Notes: generated by a model not told the origin, from the sequence alone. A DNA stretch of 7,384 bases from Campylobacterales bacterium (GCA_012963895.1 DTUW01000079.1:1-7384); one strand, 5' to 3'. Numbered from the stretch's first letter, positions 1 through 7,384 are shown. Numbers and translations: made by a program.

Positions 1-2975
1 GTAAATTTACCTGTTGCCCCTTGAATAGTGGCTACCGATTCAAACTCTCTCAAATTCTGTTCAGTCTTAATTCCATCTATTGAAACTATCGCATTTTCAA
101 CAGGCTCACCATTTTCATTGGTGATATTGAAACTGACCGAGTAGGTAGGTTTCTCTTTTAGAGTGATGTCGATGTTCTTAACATCTTCGCGAGGAGTTGT
201 ATTAGGGTCATCTACTCCAAACTTAGGAACATTGATAGCAGGAGAGTTGAAATATCCCAACTTCTGAGCTGAAACTCTTACAAGAGAGTTATTGGTATCT
301 TTAAGTTGTCCAAAGTCCATATCAACAGCTGAAAAGTGGTAGAGACCAACTCTATCTGTAACATCATACTGAACAGGAGGAGTTAAGGTCGGTTTATCAA
401 CGAAGACCTTAGAGAGTTTTATATATTTTCTCAATTTTACCCCGCTCAAATCCATCTCTGTTTTCAGCCGAACCAACATATCTTGATTATCGATAGTTTT
501 CAACTTCACGGTTGGAACAAAAAAGATGGTAAATCCATCATCGAATAGAGTATTGTTTGGAGATAGCGGAGTGCCTGTGAAACCAGCTTCTGCTTGAATT
601 TCAGATATAGGCATAGCCAACTTTTCCAAAAGTCTATTGGAGCTGATTAGTCTCGCCACCTTATTCAAGAGCAGTTTATTGCTTTCAGATTTCTGAACTC
701 TAATTCCATTAGCCAACTTATCGCTATCAAGTTGGATATTTCCATCAGTAGCTACCCATTTGAGTGAGCCATCACTTTGAACCTGCAAAGCCACATAAGC
801 TCCATCACCCCCTTGAAGAGCGATATAACTTTGGATAACCAAATCCCAAGCGGTGCCTACATATGTATAGTTGTCTCTATTGGTATTTTTCTCTTTGATT
901 TTCAGGTAGCCCCGTTTCTTATTTCCAAGAATTTTGACGGAGTTTGTTAAGTAGTTGATATAGTTGAGATTGTTACCGTTATTCAATTCTGGGTCTTCTA
1001 AAAAGTTATCCAAATCTACAATACCGAGATTTTGAAGAGTTGTATTAGCCTCTTTGGTCAAAGTAAAGCCAGAAGCTAAATCAACTTTGAACCAGTTACC
1101 ACTATTGAAGCTTGGAGTTTTGACTAAGAATCCTGCTTCTGTTATAACTTTATCTCCTAAATCAAAATAGAGTTTCTCTATATCTATTACAGTTGAGATA
1201 TAGCCTATCTGACTATATTCACTATCAGGGTTTGGATAAAACTGCTCTTTTGGTAGATTTGGTGCAATTGTAGGACTCTTTGCCAGTTCGTAGAAGTCTC
1301 CAACTCCATCACCATCTATATCGTGTTGAACCTCAATAGCAATATCAAACTGACCAGATGCCACTATTTTAACATCGCTTGGGTCGCTATCTTTTGGAGA
1401 TTTTATCGCCATATTGAGAATTTCATCATAACCTAAGAAATTAGCCCCACTCTTTGTAGTTCCCTCTTTGAGTAGTAGCCATCTCTTCTCTGAAACACGA
1501 CCCAATATTCTTCCATTGCCTACTGGTTGGTTCGATGTAGCCACCTCATCTCTATGCTTTTTAATAAACCATCTATATTTAGCATTTGGAATAGGTGCTA
1601 CCTCAATTCCTTTCACTTGTCTATTGTTAATAGTCTTAACAACATCTTTTTTAACAGTTGAGAGAGCTATTGGAGCTACAAGTTTTACATTAGCATTGGC
1701 AATACCCATTCCCGTTTGGTCATAGACATAGCCCTGAACAGTTGCTTTTTTTGGTGGAGTTATCATTTTGATAGGGTCGCCGTCTCCACCATAGCATAGG
1801 GTAGTAGTAGCACTATGGTTATTATCCCCAACAGGTTGGTTAAGCGAGTTGGTATTTAGAACCTTTGTGATAGGGTAATGGTTACCTTCAATCACATTTA
1901 AAGTAATATCTTCTCCAAATCCCTCCTCTGCAAGGATTTTGAACTGAGCATAACCGGTGGAGCTATTTATCTCTTTGAAAACATCAAGGTTACGACTTGG
2001 CATACTCAACTCTACTAAACTTTGATTGAGGGATTCATTGCTCTCACTATCTACAACACAGACATTTAGGGTTAGTTCATTTGGTTGAATTTCAGAGATA
2101 GACATCTCTTTATATATTGCTACAACCGGATAGGCTCCGTTGTAAATATCCCCGTTTAGGGTAATAATTCCATCTGCCCCATACTTTTGAATAAATTTCG
2201 ATTCATCACTTGAAAGAGCAGAGACATCTGGAATTTTCAAATCAAAATTTTTATCTTTTGTCCAAACTCCATTTTTGTATATCCAGAGTTCTATATTGGA
2301 TTTGAATTTGTCAATTGTAGATTGAGTGATATTGTCATTCTCATCTACTAACTTAGCTTTCAACTCATCAGAAAGGCTAACCCCCATAATCAGCTCTATA
2401 TCTGAATAGCTACCAGCTCCTGCCACTGTTGAGAATCTTAGAAGTTGTTCAAAAGTGTTGTTATACCCAAATGAACCCCCTGCACTCGAAAGGACAAAAA
2501 GATTACCTATTACAGAAGTTTTGTAATCAGGCTCTTGCAACTTGTCTGAAATGGTTTGGTAATCAGGGAATGATTGAAGAGATGCAGGGACAATAGAGAT
2601 TGTTCCAGTGGCTGATGAACCTTGTGGAATATATATAGCACCGTTGGAACTCATATACAGTTTAGGTGTAGATAGGTTCAACTTGGAGGAGCGACCCAAA
2701 ATCCTACCGTTTGATGAGGTGGAAGTTGTCCCCTCTTCAACTGTAACTATCCCTGTATCTTCTGTTAAAAAGAAGTAACTAGCTGAACCAGGTGTAGATG
2801 AGAGAGTTTGAACAGAAGGGAAATAGTGTTCTTTTTCTATTACTATCTTTTTACTCGTTGGAATAGTAGAGATATAGAGATACCCGCTATCACTTGTTTC
2901 GCCAATAAGTTCTCCTTTGGAGCCATCTTCATTCATTTCATAAACCTGAGCATTGGCGATAATAGATGGGCTGCC
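1..2975 (-). CDS. Out-of-frame continuation of the gene starting at 3877: giant secreted multi-domain protein, runs off the left edge
   Basis: Read on the minus strand in the frame AGC CCA TCT from 2972, every codon down to position 3 is open (I translated it line by line and found no stop), about 990 residues, continuing past the window. Coding quality matches the upstream part. The protein starts mid-domain (SPSIIANAQVYEMNEDG, then GETSDSGYLYIS), like a carboxypeptidase-regulatory-like beta sandwich. Similar segments recur: LTLNVCVVDSESNESLNQ at about 2080, TVQGYVYDQTGMGIANANVK at 1680-1741, and FNITNENGEPVENAIVSIDG near 85-144. A DIDGDGVGDFYE calcium-loop-like motif lies at 1287-1322. NGRILGR occurs twice (2691-2711, 1497-1517). 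An ATG at 2936 overlaps the upstream TGA (ATGA), but it lacks a clear ribosome binding site and would cut off the domain's first strand and the signal peptide. Hence this is more likely the 3' part of the 3877 gene, joined when the G tract has 9 (or 6) residues. The function is unknown; a surface or extracellular role is inferred. Confidence 0.88.
1287..1322 (-). other. Calcium-loop-like motif DIDGDGVGDFYE
   Basis: This sits in the downstream frame of the broken gene. The Asp/Gly pattern DxDGDGxGDxxE resembles EF-hand-like, thrombospondin type 3 and dockerin calcium loops, which often occur as linkers in large bacterial surface proteins. It is followed by LAKSPTIAPNLP. A single loop is weak evidence for calcium binding. 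Confidence 0.45.
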
Positions 2976-3877
2976 CCCCCCTCTGAAACTGCATAGACAT
3001 ATATAGAAGTCCCAGAAGTGGCTATATTTTCTTTAATCTTCTCTGGATTTAAAGTGTCATTCAAGACTGATGATAGAGTGGTTGAGAAGTTGCTATTAGT
3101 ATTGATATATGGAGATGAATATTGAACCCCATCTACCGAAGTGGAGATAACTATATTTGATATATCTCCAAAGTCGATAGAGGCAATATCAGCTACTTTG
3201 GAATTTTCAATCTGCGACTTTATAGAAGAGATGTCTATATTATCTTTATCTGAATATAGCTCTACATTGTAACCATCGAGTGTAGTGGCACTCCCTGCCA
3301 CTGCTTGAACTTTTACCCAATATCCTTTGCCGTCATCTATTGATGTAAAGCCTTGGGCAAACCCCCACATATTTTCTGGAACGGATGCATCAAAGGATTT
3401 CCATTTTCCATCTTCGCTCGTGATAATGGTGTTGAGCTTCAATTTACTCTTTTCTAACTGCTTAATCAACTCTGAAATATCAGACGATGGAAGAGCTACT
3501 AAATTCCAACCGGCTTGAAATTGAATATCTTCAAGAGATATAGGGGTATCTCCTATTGTTAGATTACTATCTTTATCTACCTTTATCCAATACCCTTTGC
3601 CCGGTTGTAGTTCTGTAAAGCCTTGGGCAAATCCCCACATACTTTCTGGAACAGAGGCATCAAAAGATTTCCACTTTCCATCTTCGCTTGTGATAATAGT
3701 TCTAATTCCTGAATTCTCTTGAACCAGTTTGGATAGTTGGTAATTTAGCCCGTTATCCTCTTTACTTGTAACACCAACCAGATTCCAACCTTGATGAAGT
3801 TGGATAGTAGTAGCTGAAAGAGAAGAGACTAAACAGCTTGAAGCAACCAAAGATAGAGCAATTTTTCTATTTCTCAT
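2933..3877 (-). CDS. Secreted protein with two GWNLV...GKGYW modules; short form as read (frame broken at a G8 tract)
   Basis: This is the as-read 314-residue frame, ATG at 3877 to TGA at 2935-2933. The start is supported by AAGGAG six bases upstream and by a signal peptide (MRNRKIALSLVASSCLVSSL, likely cleaved near SLSA22), so the product is exported. Residues 26-103 and 119-193 are two related modules: GWNLV opening, a shared core IITSEDGKWKSFDASVPE, MWGFAQGFT, then GKGYW-[IV]-KV. Such modules are, to my knowledge, common in secreted proteins of Campylobacterota, with no biochemical function known to me. Residues 200-298 form a linker with beta strands (NIVISTSVDGVQYSS, TSIYVYAVSE). At residue 299 the frame enters eight consecutive G, and the last 13 residues after EGG are out of register with the coding frame that continues downstream. 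This is therefore best seen as the OFF (short) product of a longer gene. A sequencing indel or decayed gene is the alternative. Confidence 0.85.
   Translation of the reverse strand: MRNRKIALSLVASSCLVSSLSATTIQLHQGWNLVGVTSKEDNGLNYQLSKLVQENSGIRTIITSEDGKWKSFDASVPESMWGFAQGFTELQPGKGYWIKVDKDSNLTIGDTPISLEDIQFQAGWNLVALPSSDISELIKQLEKSKLKLNTIITSEDGKWKSFDASVPENMWGFAQGFTSIDDGKGYWVKVQAVAGSATTLDGYNVELYSDKDNIDISSIKSQIENSKVADIASIDFGDISNIVISTSVDGVQYSSPYINTNSNFSTTLSSVLNDTLNPEKIKENIATSGTSIYVYAVSEGGAAHLLSPMLRFMK
2974..2981 (-). repeat. G8 homopolymer tract inside coding sequence; candidate phase-variation switch
   Basis: The coding strand reads TCA GAG followed by G's to a total of eight, then CAGCCC. The first G closes the GAG codon (residue 299) and the last two G's plus C would form GGC in the downstream frame, so the frames join only when the tract is 6 or 9 (3n). 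Eight gives a stop at 2933-2935 and seven gives a TGA at 2938-2940. The only other G/C run this long in the window is the 7-bp one at 3905-3911; all others are five or fewer. Long poly-G tracts are established slipped-strand contingency loci in Campylobacter and Helicobacter. Whether this one varies is not shown here. Confidence 0.8.
3344..3430 (-). repeat. Downstream copy of the 87-bp near-identical intragenic repeat
   Basis: Encodes residues 150-178 of the same protein, as the core of its second GWNLV...GKGYW module. Homologous pairing of the two copies could delete or duplicate exactly one 90-residue module in frame (270 bp). Confidence 0.9.
3614..3700 (-). repeat. Upstream copy of an 87-bp near-identical intragenic repeat
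   Basis: Encodes residues 60-88 of the secreted GWNLV protein (TIITSEDGKWKSFDASVPES, then MWGFAQGFT). It matches the copy at 3344-3430, exactly 270 bp away, at 79 of 87 bases by hand count. Only one of the eight differences changes an amino acid (Ser78 against Asn168). The flanking parts of the two modules are much more diverged than this core. Confidence 0.9.
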
Positions 3878-3883
3878 ATTTAT

Positions 3884-3889
3884 CTCCTT
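3884..3889 (-). promoter_or_regulatory. Ribosome binding site for the gene starting at 3877
   Basis: The coding strand reads AAGGAG then ATAAAT then ATG. This is a strong Shine-Dalgarno match with a six-base spacer. It fixes the ATG at 3877 as the start, together with the signal peptide that follows. It sits in the 41-bp gap after the stop of the upstream gene, where I see no promoter, so translation is probably from a shared transcript. Confidence 0.85.
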
Positions 3890-3904
3890 GAATTTTCGAA
3901 AGAA

Positions 3905-3911
3905 GGGGGGG
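3905..3911 (-). repeat. C7 tract (coding strand) in the intergenic leader
   Basis: Seven consecutive G on the plus strand (C on the coding strand) lie between the stop of the upstream gene (3919) and the ribosome binding site at 3884-3889. It is the second-longest G/C homopolymer in an AT-rich window. A length change would alter the gap between the genes and the pairing options of the adjacent GGGG but no reading frame. A regulatory effect is speculative. Confidence 0.6.
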
Positions 3912-3919
3912 ATAACCCC
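3908..3919 (-). other. Short perfect hairpin GGGG-TTAT-CCCC overlapping the stop codon of the upstream gene
   Basis: On the coding strand GGGG (whose first G is the last base of the TAG stop), a TTAT loop and CCCC form a four-pair GC stem. The C side belongs to the C7 tract, so several registers can pair. Only the weakly U-rich TTCTTT follows, so this is too short to call a terminator with confidence. It could slightly attenuate transcript read-through or affect coupling between the two genes. Confidence 0.35.
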
Positions 3920-6900
3920 TATTGGTATAGAGTGATTATAGTTGGATTGCTGTAATCACTCTCTTCAAAAGTTCCAGTGTATACCTTGTCGTTATAAATT
4001 ACACTGAAATTTTTATCCAGATACTTGGTATCTGTAAAATCGACTTTACCTATTATCTCTTCTGTATCAGAAGTCTTCATAGTCATACTCTTGGCACTCT
4101 GGTCATCTCCTTCTTCTCCGTTAAAGTAGAATTGCAATCTGCTATCAACATAGTTTTTGACAGTTACCCCAAGGGAACTATTTTCATCACCTTGACTATT
4201 GACATTTATAGAAGTGGTGTAATCCTTAATTGGATTATCTTTAACTACTATTGTAAATTTATTACTACTTACACTCTGATTGTATTCATCTGTTGCAGTG
4301 ATTGAACACTCTATTCCATCTGTTACAGATGTTGGAGTTCCTGAAACAATTCCGGTTGTGGAATTCATATCAATTCCATCAATAGAACAACCTAGGCTAT
4401 ATACCAATGTTCCATTTTCAGGGTCGCTGAAATATTTAGAGCTATTGATTTCAGTGATGCTATTTCCAATTGTTACAACTATATTTGAAATATTGCCTTC
4501 AAATACCGGATCCAAATTATCAGTAACTTTTATTACAAATTTATCACTCGTGAAGTTCTGCTCATCTGTTTGACAAGTTACCTGGCAGAAATACTCTCCA
4601 CCGCTATTGGTAGCTATTGTGATAATGCCAGTTGTGGTATCTATCGAGATATTTTCATCACTCTGATTGCAATCCAAAACATAGGCAGAGATACCATTTA
4701 GTCCAGTAAAGTATTTGGAAATATCATATTGTTTAGTTCCGCCTTCTGAAACTATTGGAGTATCTATATTCTCTATCTTACCAAGTTGGATAACTGAAAT
4801 AGTTCCCGATAGGGTATAGGTGATATTGTCAGCTATTTTGTTCTCAATTGATAGCAGTTGGTCGCTACTAAATCCGGTAATGATATTCTCTCCCGATGCC
4901 ATTCCTGTAAATCCATCGACTCCAACCACTCCGATAGTAACTTTATAGTTTCCACCTTTTTGGAAATAGTTATCTACAATATTTCCACTCCAAGAGACTC
5001 TATCAATGATAGTTTTCATTATAGAGTAGTAGCTAATAGATAGAGTGCCTGATGAATAGGTAATATCACTACTCAAATCTACCCCATCTATTTCAGTAGA
5101 TACCGGTGTTCCATCAGACTTCACACCATATCCATAGATGCTTTTTCCGTTGGTTGTATCAAAATCTAGATTTCCATTGGAATATTGAATTTGGATATTT
5201 GGAACAATGGCTAGAAGTTTTTGAGAAGATGTATTATCTTCATTGTCTATCATCATAAAGACAGCTATATTGGCACTATCTCCCTCTTCAAAACTTTCAT
5301 TTTCAACTCCAATAGAGACAGAGAAAATATTCTCTTTATCACTTTCAGAAACACTATTCAAAGGTTCATATATGAGGGTGCTGAATTTGCCATCAGCAAT
5401 AGATGCACTTTTGGAATAGCTATCTTTTCCAAAGGTAATACTATCTCCACTAATAGCTAATATATCTCTATCTTCAATTAGAAGAGTTCCAGATACTGTA
5501 TATAGGCTGGATTCTCCAATTTTGTTATTTATAGCTAATGTTTGGTCTGAACTAAATCCAGCTGATATATTCTCCTCTTTTATAAGTCCTGCGAAACTAT
5601 CAACCCCTGCTATTCCCAAAGTTACTCTATATTTTCCACCTTTTTGAAGATAGTCATCGATGAGGTTGGAACTCCAACTAACTTTTTCTCCGATTTTTTG
5701 GATAACAGAATAGTAAGAGATGGAGAGACTATTAGATTCAATTGCAATATCTTGACTTAGGTCTATGCCTCCTATTTCAGTAGATACAGGAGTTCCATTG
5801 GATTTGATTCCATATCCGTAGATAGTTGTAGCATTAGACACATCTATACCAAATTGGTTGTTTGAGTAGGTCAATTTCGCATTTGGAACGATTGCCAAGA
5901 GTTTCTGAGAAGATGTATTATCTTCATTCTCTATCATCATTAGAACAGTGATATTTTTACTATCTCCACTCTCAAAAGTGTCATTTTTCAATCCGAGAGA
6001 GAGGGCGAAAACATCTTGTTTATCGTTTTCAGTAACTGAAACTAGTGGCTCATACTGGATAGTTTGGAAAGTTCCATTTAGAACTAATGCATCTTTGGCA
6101 TAGCCATTCTTTCCAAAAGTAATTTTGTTATCTAGCAATATCAAATCGTCAGATATATCTGTTGGTGTGCTACTTCGTGAACCAATGGTAATAGTTGTAG
6201 AAGCTGAACCACTTTTTCCGTGAGCAGTTCCTGTTACTGAGATTGTATATGTTCCTGGTAACATAAATGAATATGTCAAACTATTTCCAGAAGCAGATTG
6301 AGTAGAGCCATTTATTTTCCAAATATACGAAATATCTTCAACATCAGAAGATACGGCAAATCTAATATTGCTACCTGCATAGGCAAAAGTGGTATAGGTT
6401 GTAAATTTGATATTTGGAGTAGGGTATTCGACATACGGCTTACACTCATTATTATCACTCCAAATATATCCCTCATTTGCTAAACACTCTATTTTGGAAA
6501 TTTCAAACAGGGTTTTACACTCTCCTTGATACTCTATTAATCCATCTTCACAACCTTGAACAACTGCATTTTCTATTGCACTCTGAACCACCTCATCAAG
6601 ACTATTTTTGGCCTCTTCAAAAGTTGAATTCAAATCCTCTAATACTTCTTGGTCTATATTACTTCCTGCTATATTTTGGACAGCTTCTATTATGGAAATA
6701 TTTTTCTCACTCTGAACCTGTTTAGCAACCTCTACTATTTGAGTATCGGAAATATTCAACTCATTCAACTTAGTATAGACTTTACTATACTGCTCGATAG
6801 TCGTATTGTTTTCCAAAACATTGGAGAAGCTGTCAATATCTACTTTTTCATTTTCACCGGTTTTCTGTTCGGCTTCTGCTACATATTTAGTGAAGGTTTC

Positions 6901-7384
6901 AACTCCACCCATAGCCACTATTGCATTTGTGGTTTTTTCAACCTCTTCAACAACCTTATCTAACTCACTATTGGAGATAGTGATGTCTTCCAGATTTTCA
7001 CTATTTGCAATTTGTGTGATAGTGGTTTCATCTATCTCAATATCAATTTTCGCTATTTTTTGAACCTGTTTCTCTATTGTTTGAGTAACTACCTCAGTAG
7101 CCTTAGCCACCGCTGTAAATTGTTTAACTATTTTGGTCGTATCTATTGTTTGAATAATTGAGACAACTTTTTTAACAATTTTTACACTTGCTCTAAGTTT
7201 TAAAAATGTTTTAGCAAGGGTTTTTGTATTCTCTTTACCAACTGCTTTTAATGCAACTTTATGAATAAAACTGGTATCCAAAATATTGGTAAAGTCAAAT
7301 CTTTCAATAGATTTTGTGGTTCGTCCAGCCGTCTTTTCATTTGGAAGCTTTTCAGCGATAGTTTCAAAAATGGAGTTGAATATC
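3919..7384 (-). CDS. Large modular surface/secreted repeat protein (PKD, tandem 228-aa repeats, cadherin-like), 5' end outside window
   Basis: The frame is open from the right edge to the TAG stop at 3919-3921, giving 1,154 visible residues. The first possible start inside the window is a TTG at 7281, but the frame continues 34 codons upstream of it without a stop and no ribosome binding site is evident, so the true start is beyond the window. Numbering from 7281: residues 1-240 are Lys/Glu/Val/Ile-rich and look helical. Residues 244-281 hold two Cys loops, each ending in ECK. Residues about 288-368 resemble a PKD/Ig domain (SYIWKINGS, then LPGTYTISVTGTAHG). Residues about 379-834 are two adjacent 228-residue repeats of a domain I do not recognise. 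Residues about 836-920 and 925-1015 look like cadherin/He_PIG domains (SKYFSDPENGTLVYSLGC, STTGIVSGTPTS). The rest is a beta-rich tail. No enzymatic motif is seen. An adhesin or structural extracellular role is inferred. It probably shares an operon with the gene starting at 3877. Confidence 0.9.
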   Translation of the reverse strand, partial: IFNSIFETIAEKLPNEKTAGRTTKSIERFDFTNILDTSFIHKVALKAVGKENTKTLAKTFLKLRASVKIVKKVVSIIQTIDTTKIVKQFTAVAKATEVVTQTIEKQVQKIAKIDIEIDETTITQIANSENLEDITISNSELDKVVEEVEKTTNAIVAMGGVETFTKYVAEAEQKTGENEKVDIDSFSNVLENNTTIEQYSKVYTKLNELNISDTQIVEVAKQVQSEKNISIIEAVQNIAGSNIDQEVLEDLNSTFEEAKNSLDEVVQSAIENAVVQGCEDGLIEYQGECKTLFEISKIECLANEGYIWSDNNECKPYVEYPTPNIKFTTYTTFAYAGSNIRFAVSSDVEDISYIWKINGSTQSASGNSLTYSFMLPGTYTISVTGTAHGKSGSASTTITIGSRSSTPTDISDDLILLDNKITFGKNGYAKDALVLNGTFQTIQYEPLVSVTENDKQDVFALSLGLKNDTFESGDSKNITVLMMIENEDNTSSQKLLAIVPNAKLTYSNNQFGIDVSNATTIYGYGIKSNGTPVSTEIGGIDLSQDIAIESNSLSISYYSVIQKIGEKVSWSSNLIDDYLQKGGKYRVTLGIAGVDSFAGLIKEENISAGFSSDQTLAINNKIGESSLYTVSGTLLIEDRDILAISGDSITFGKDSYSKSASIADGKFSTLIYEPLNSVSESDKENIFSVSIGVENESFEEGDSANIAVFMMIDNEDNTSSQKLLAIVPNIQIQYSNGNLDFDTTNGKSIYGYGVKSDGTPVSTEIDGVDLSSDITYSSGTLSISYYSIMKTIIDRVSWSGNIVDNYFQKGGNYKVTIGVVGVDGFTGMASGENIITGFSSDQLLSIENKIADNITYTLSGTISVIQLGKIENIDTPIVSEGGTKQYDISKYFTGLNGISAYVLDCNQSDENISIDTTTGIITIATNSGGEYFCQVTCQTDEQNFTSDKFVIKVTDNLDPVFEGNISNIVVTIGNSITEINSSKYFSDPENGTLVYSLGCSIDGIDMNSTTGIVSGTPTSVTDGIECSITATDEYNQSVSSNKFTIVVKDNPIKDYTTSINVNSQGDENSSLGVTVKNYVDSRLQFYFNGEEGDDQSAKSMTMKTSDTEEIIGKVDFTDTKYLDKNFSVIYNDKVYTGTFEESDYSNPTIITLYQ
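4780..5463 (-). repeat. Second copy of the 228-residue tandem domain repeat
   Basis: Residues 607-834, directly abutting the first copy. It shares ITFGK, YEPL, MMI, NEDNTSSQKLLAIVPN, IYGYG, GTPVSTEI, SISYYS, VSW, QKGG, GVD, GFSSDQ and SGT in the same order and spacing. The longest shared block, NEDNTSSQKLLAIVPN, is fully conserved, while the copies differ in charge elsewhere. This points to an old duplication under constraint, not to a recent one. Confidence 0.85.
5464..6147 (-). repeat. First copy of a 228-residue tandem domain repeat
   Basis: Residues 379-606 of the large upstream protein (numbered from 7281). Landmarks are ITFGK (387), NEDNTSSQKLLAIVPN (452), IYGYG (487), GTPVSTEI, SISYYS, KVSW, GVDSF and GFSSDQ (575). 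Each recurs exactly 228 residues later with no net gap. By hand count the stretch ITFG to SGT is identical at about 125 of 213 positions (59%). I do not recognise the family. The pattern of alternating polar/hydrophobic residues suggests a beta-rich extracellular domain. Confidence 0.85.
6442..6552 (-). other. Two small Cys loops, each ending in ECK, within the large repeat protein
   Basis: Residues 244-280 carry C244, C255, C266 and C280: a first loop CEDGLIEYQGECK and a second CLANEGYIWSDNNECK. The paired Cys spacing and the shared ending suggest two disulfide-closed hairpins between the helical N-terminal region and the PKD-like domain. That fits an oxidising, extracytoplasmic location. 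Disulfides are inferred. Confidence 0.5.

Noticed and set aside
1468..1725. Plus-strand open frame of 85 codons, and similar plus-strand frames at 2808-2996, 3327-3518, 4280-4573, 4858-5043, 5221-5460, 6298-6483, 6477-6725, 6649-6963 and 6806-7063
   Set aside because: All lie opposite clearly coding minus-strand sequence with recognisable domains, have low-complexity or unremarkable translations, and show no ribosome binding site. They are antisense shadows.
2934..2936. ATG at 2936 as the start of an independent downstream gene
   Set aside because: The encoded domain begins about 14 residues before this codon in the same frame, there is no clear ribosome binding site, and the product would lack a signal peptide. 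A frame break in one long gene explains the data better.
3815..3877. Lipoprotein signal (Cys at residue 15, VASSC)
   Set aside because: The residues before the Cys do not fit a good lipobox, since Ala rather than Leu/Val/Ile sits at -3, and the hydrophobic stretch continues past it to a plausible SLSA signal peptidase I site.
3908..3919. Rho-independent terminator between the two genes
   Set aside because: The stem is only four pairs and is not followed by a real T run, so it is listed only as a small hairpin.
4780..6147. CRISPR-like or short tandem DNA repeat array
   Set aside because: The repetition is two long protein-coding domain copies, not short direct repeats with spacers.
7279..7281. 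TTG as the true start of the large upstream gene
   Set aside because: The frame is open upstream to the window edge and no Shine-Dalgarno is visible before it.

Overview
The window is AT-rich coding DNA, almost entirely on the minus strand, from what is most likely a Campylobacterota-type bacterium (Sulfurimonas/Sulfurovum/Arcobacter-like). That placement is an inference. It rests on the AT-rich codon use, the secreted 'GWNLVG...GKGYWIKV' modules that I associate with this phylum, and a poly-G tract of the kind used there as a phase-variation switch. There is no rRNA, tRNA or marker gene to confirm it.

Layout, read in the direction of transcription (right to left). (1) From the right edge to 3919 runs one very long gene whose 5' end lies outside the window. 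Its product is a modular surface or secreted protein: a helical N-terminal region, two small Cys loops, a PKD/Ig-like domain, two adjacent 228-residue repeats, two cadherin/He_PIG-like domains and a C-terminal beta-rich tail. (2) After a 41-bp gap that holds a 7-bp C tract (coding strand), a tiny hairpin and a good ribosome binding site, a second gene starts at 3877. It has a signal peptide and two GWNLV modules. (3) At 2974-2981 its coding strand carries eight consecutive G. As read, the frame ends 13 codons later at 2933. One of the other two frames is open from the tract to position 1 with no stop, about 990 codons, and encodes carboxypeptidase-regulatory-like and other beta-sandwich segments. 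One extra G (nine) would fuse the two parts into a secreted protein of at least 1,291 residues that continues past the left edge.

The two genes are co-directional and close enough to be one operon encoding large envelope or extracellular proteins. The main result is the G8 tract: either a phase-variable ON/OFF (long/short) switch of a giant surface protein, or a homopolymer sequencing error or true pseudogene. The window alone cannot separate these. No convincing gene is seen on the plus strand, and no mobile element, CRISPR array or RNA gene is seen. Apart from the 41-bp gap at 3878-3918, no stretch is non-coding.
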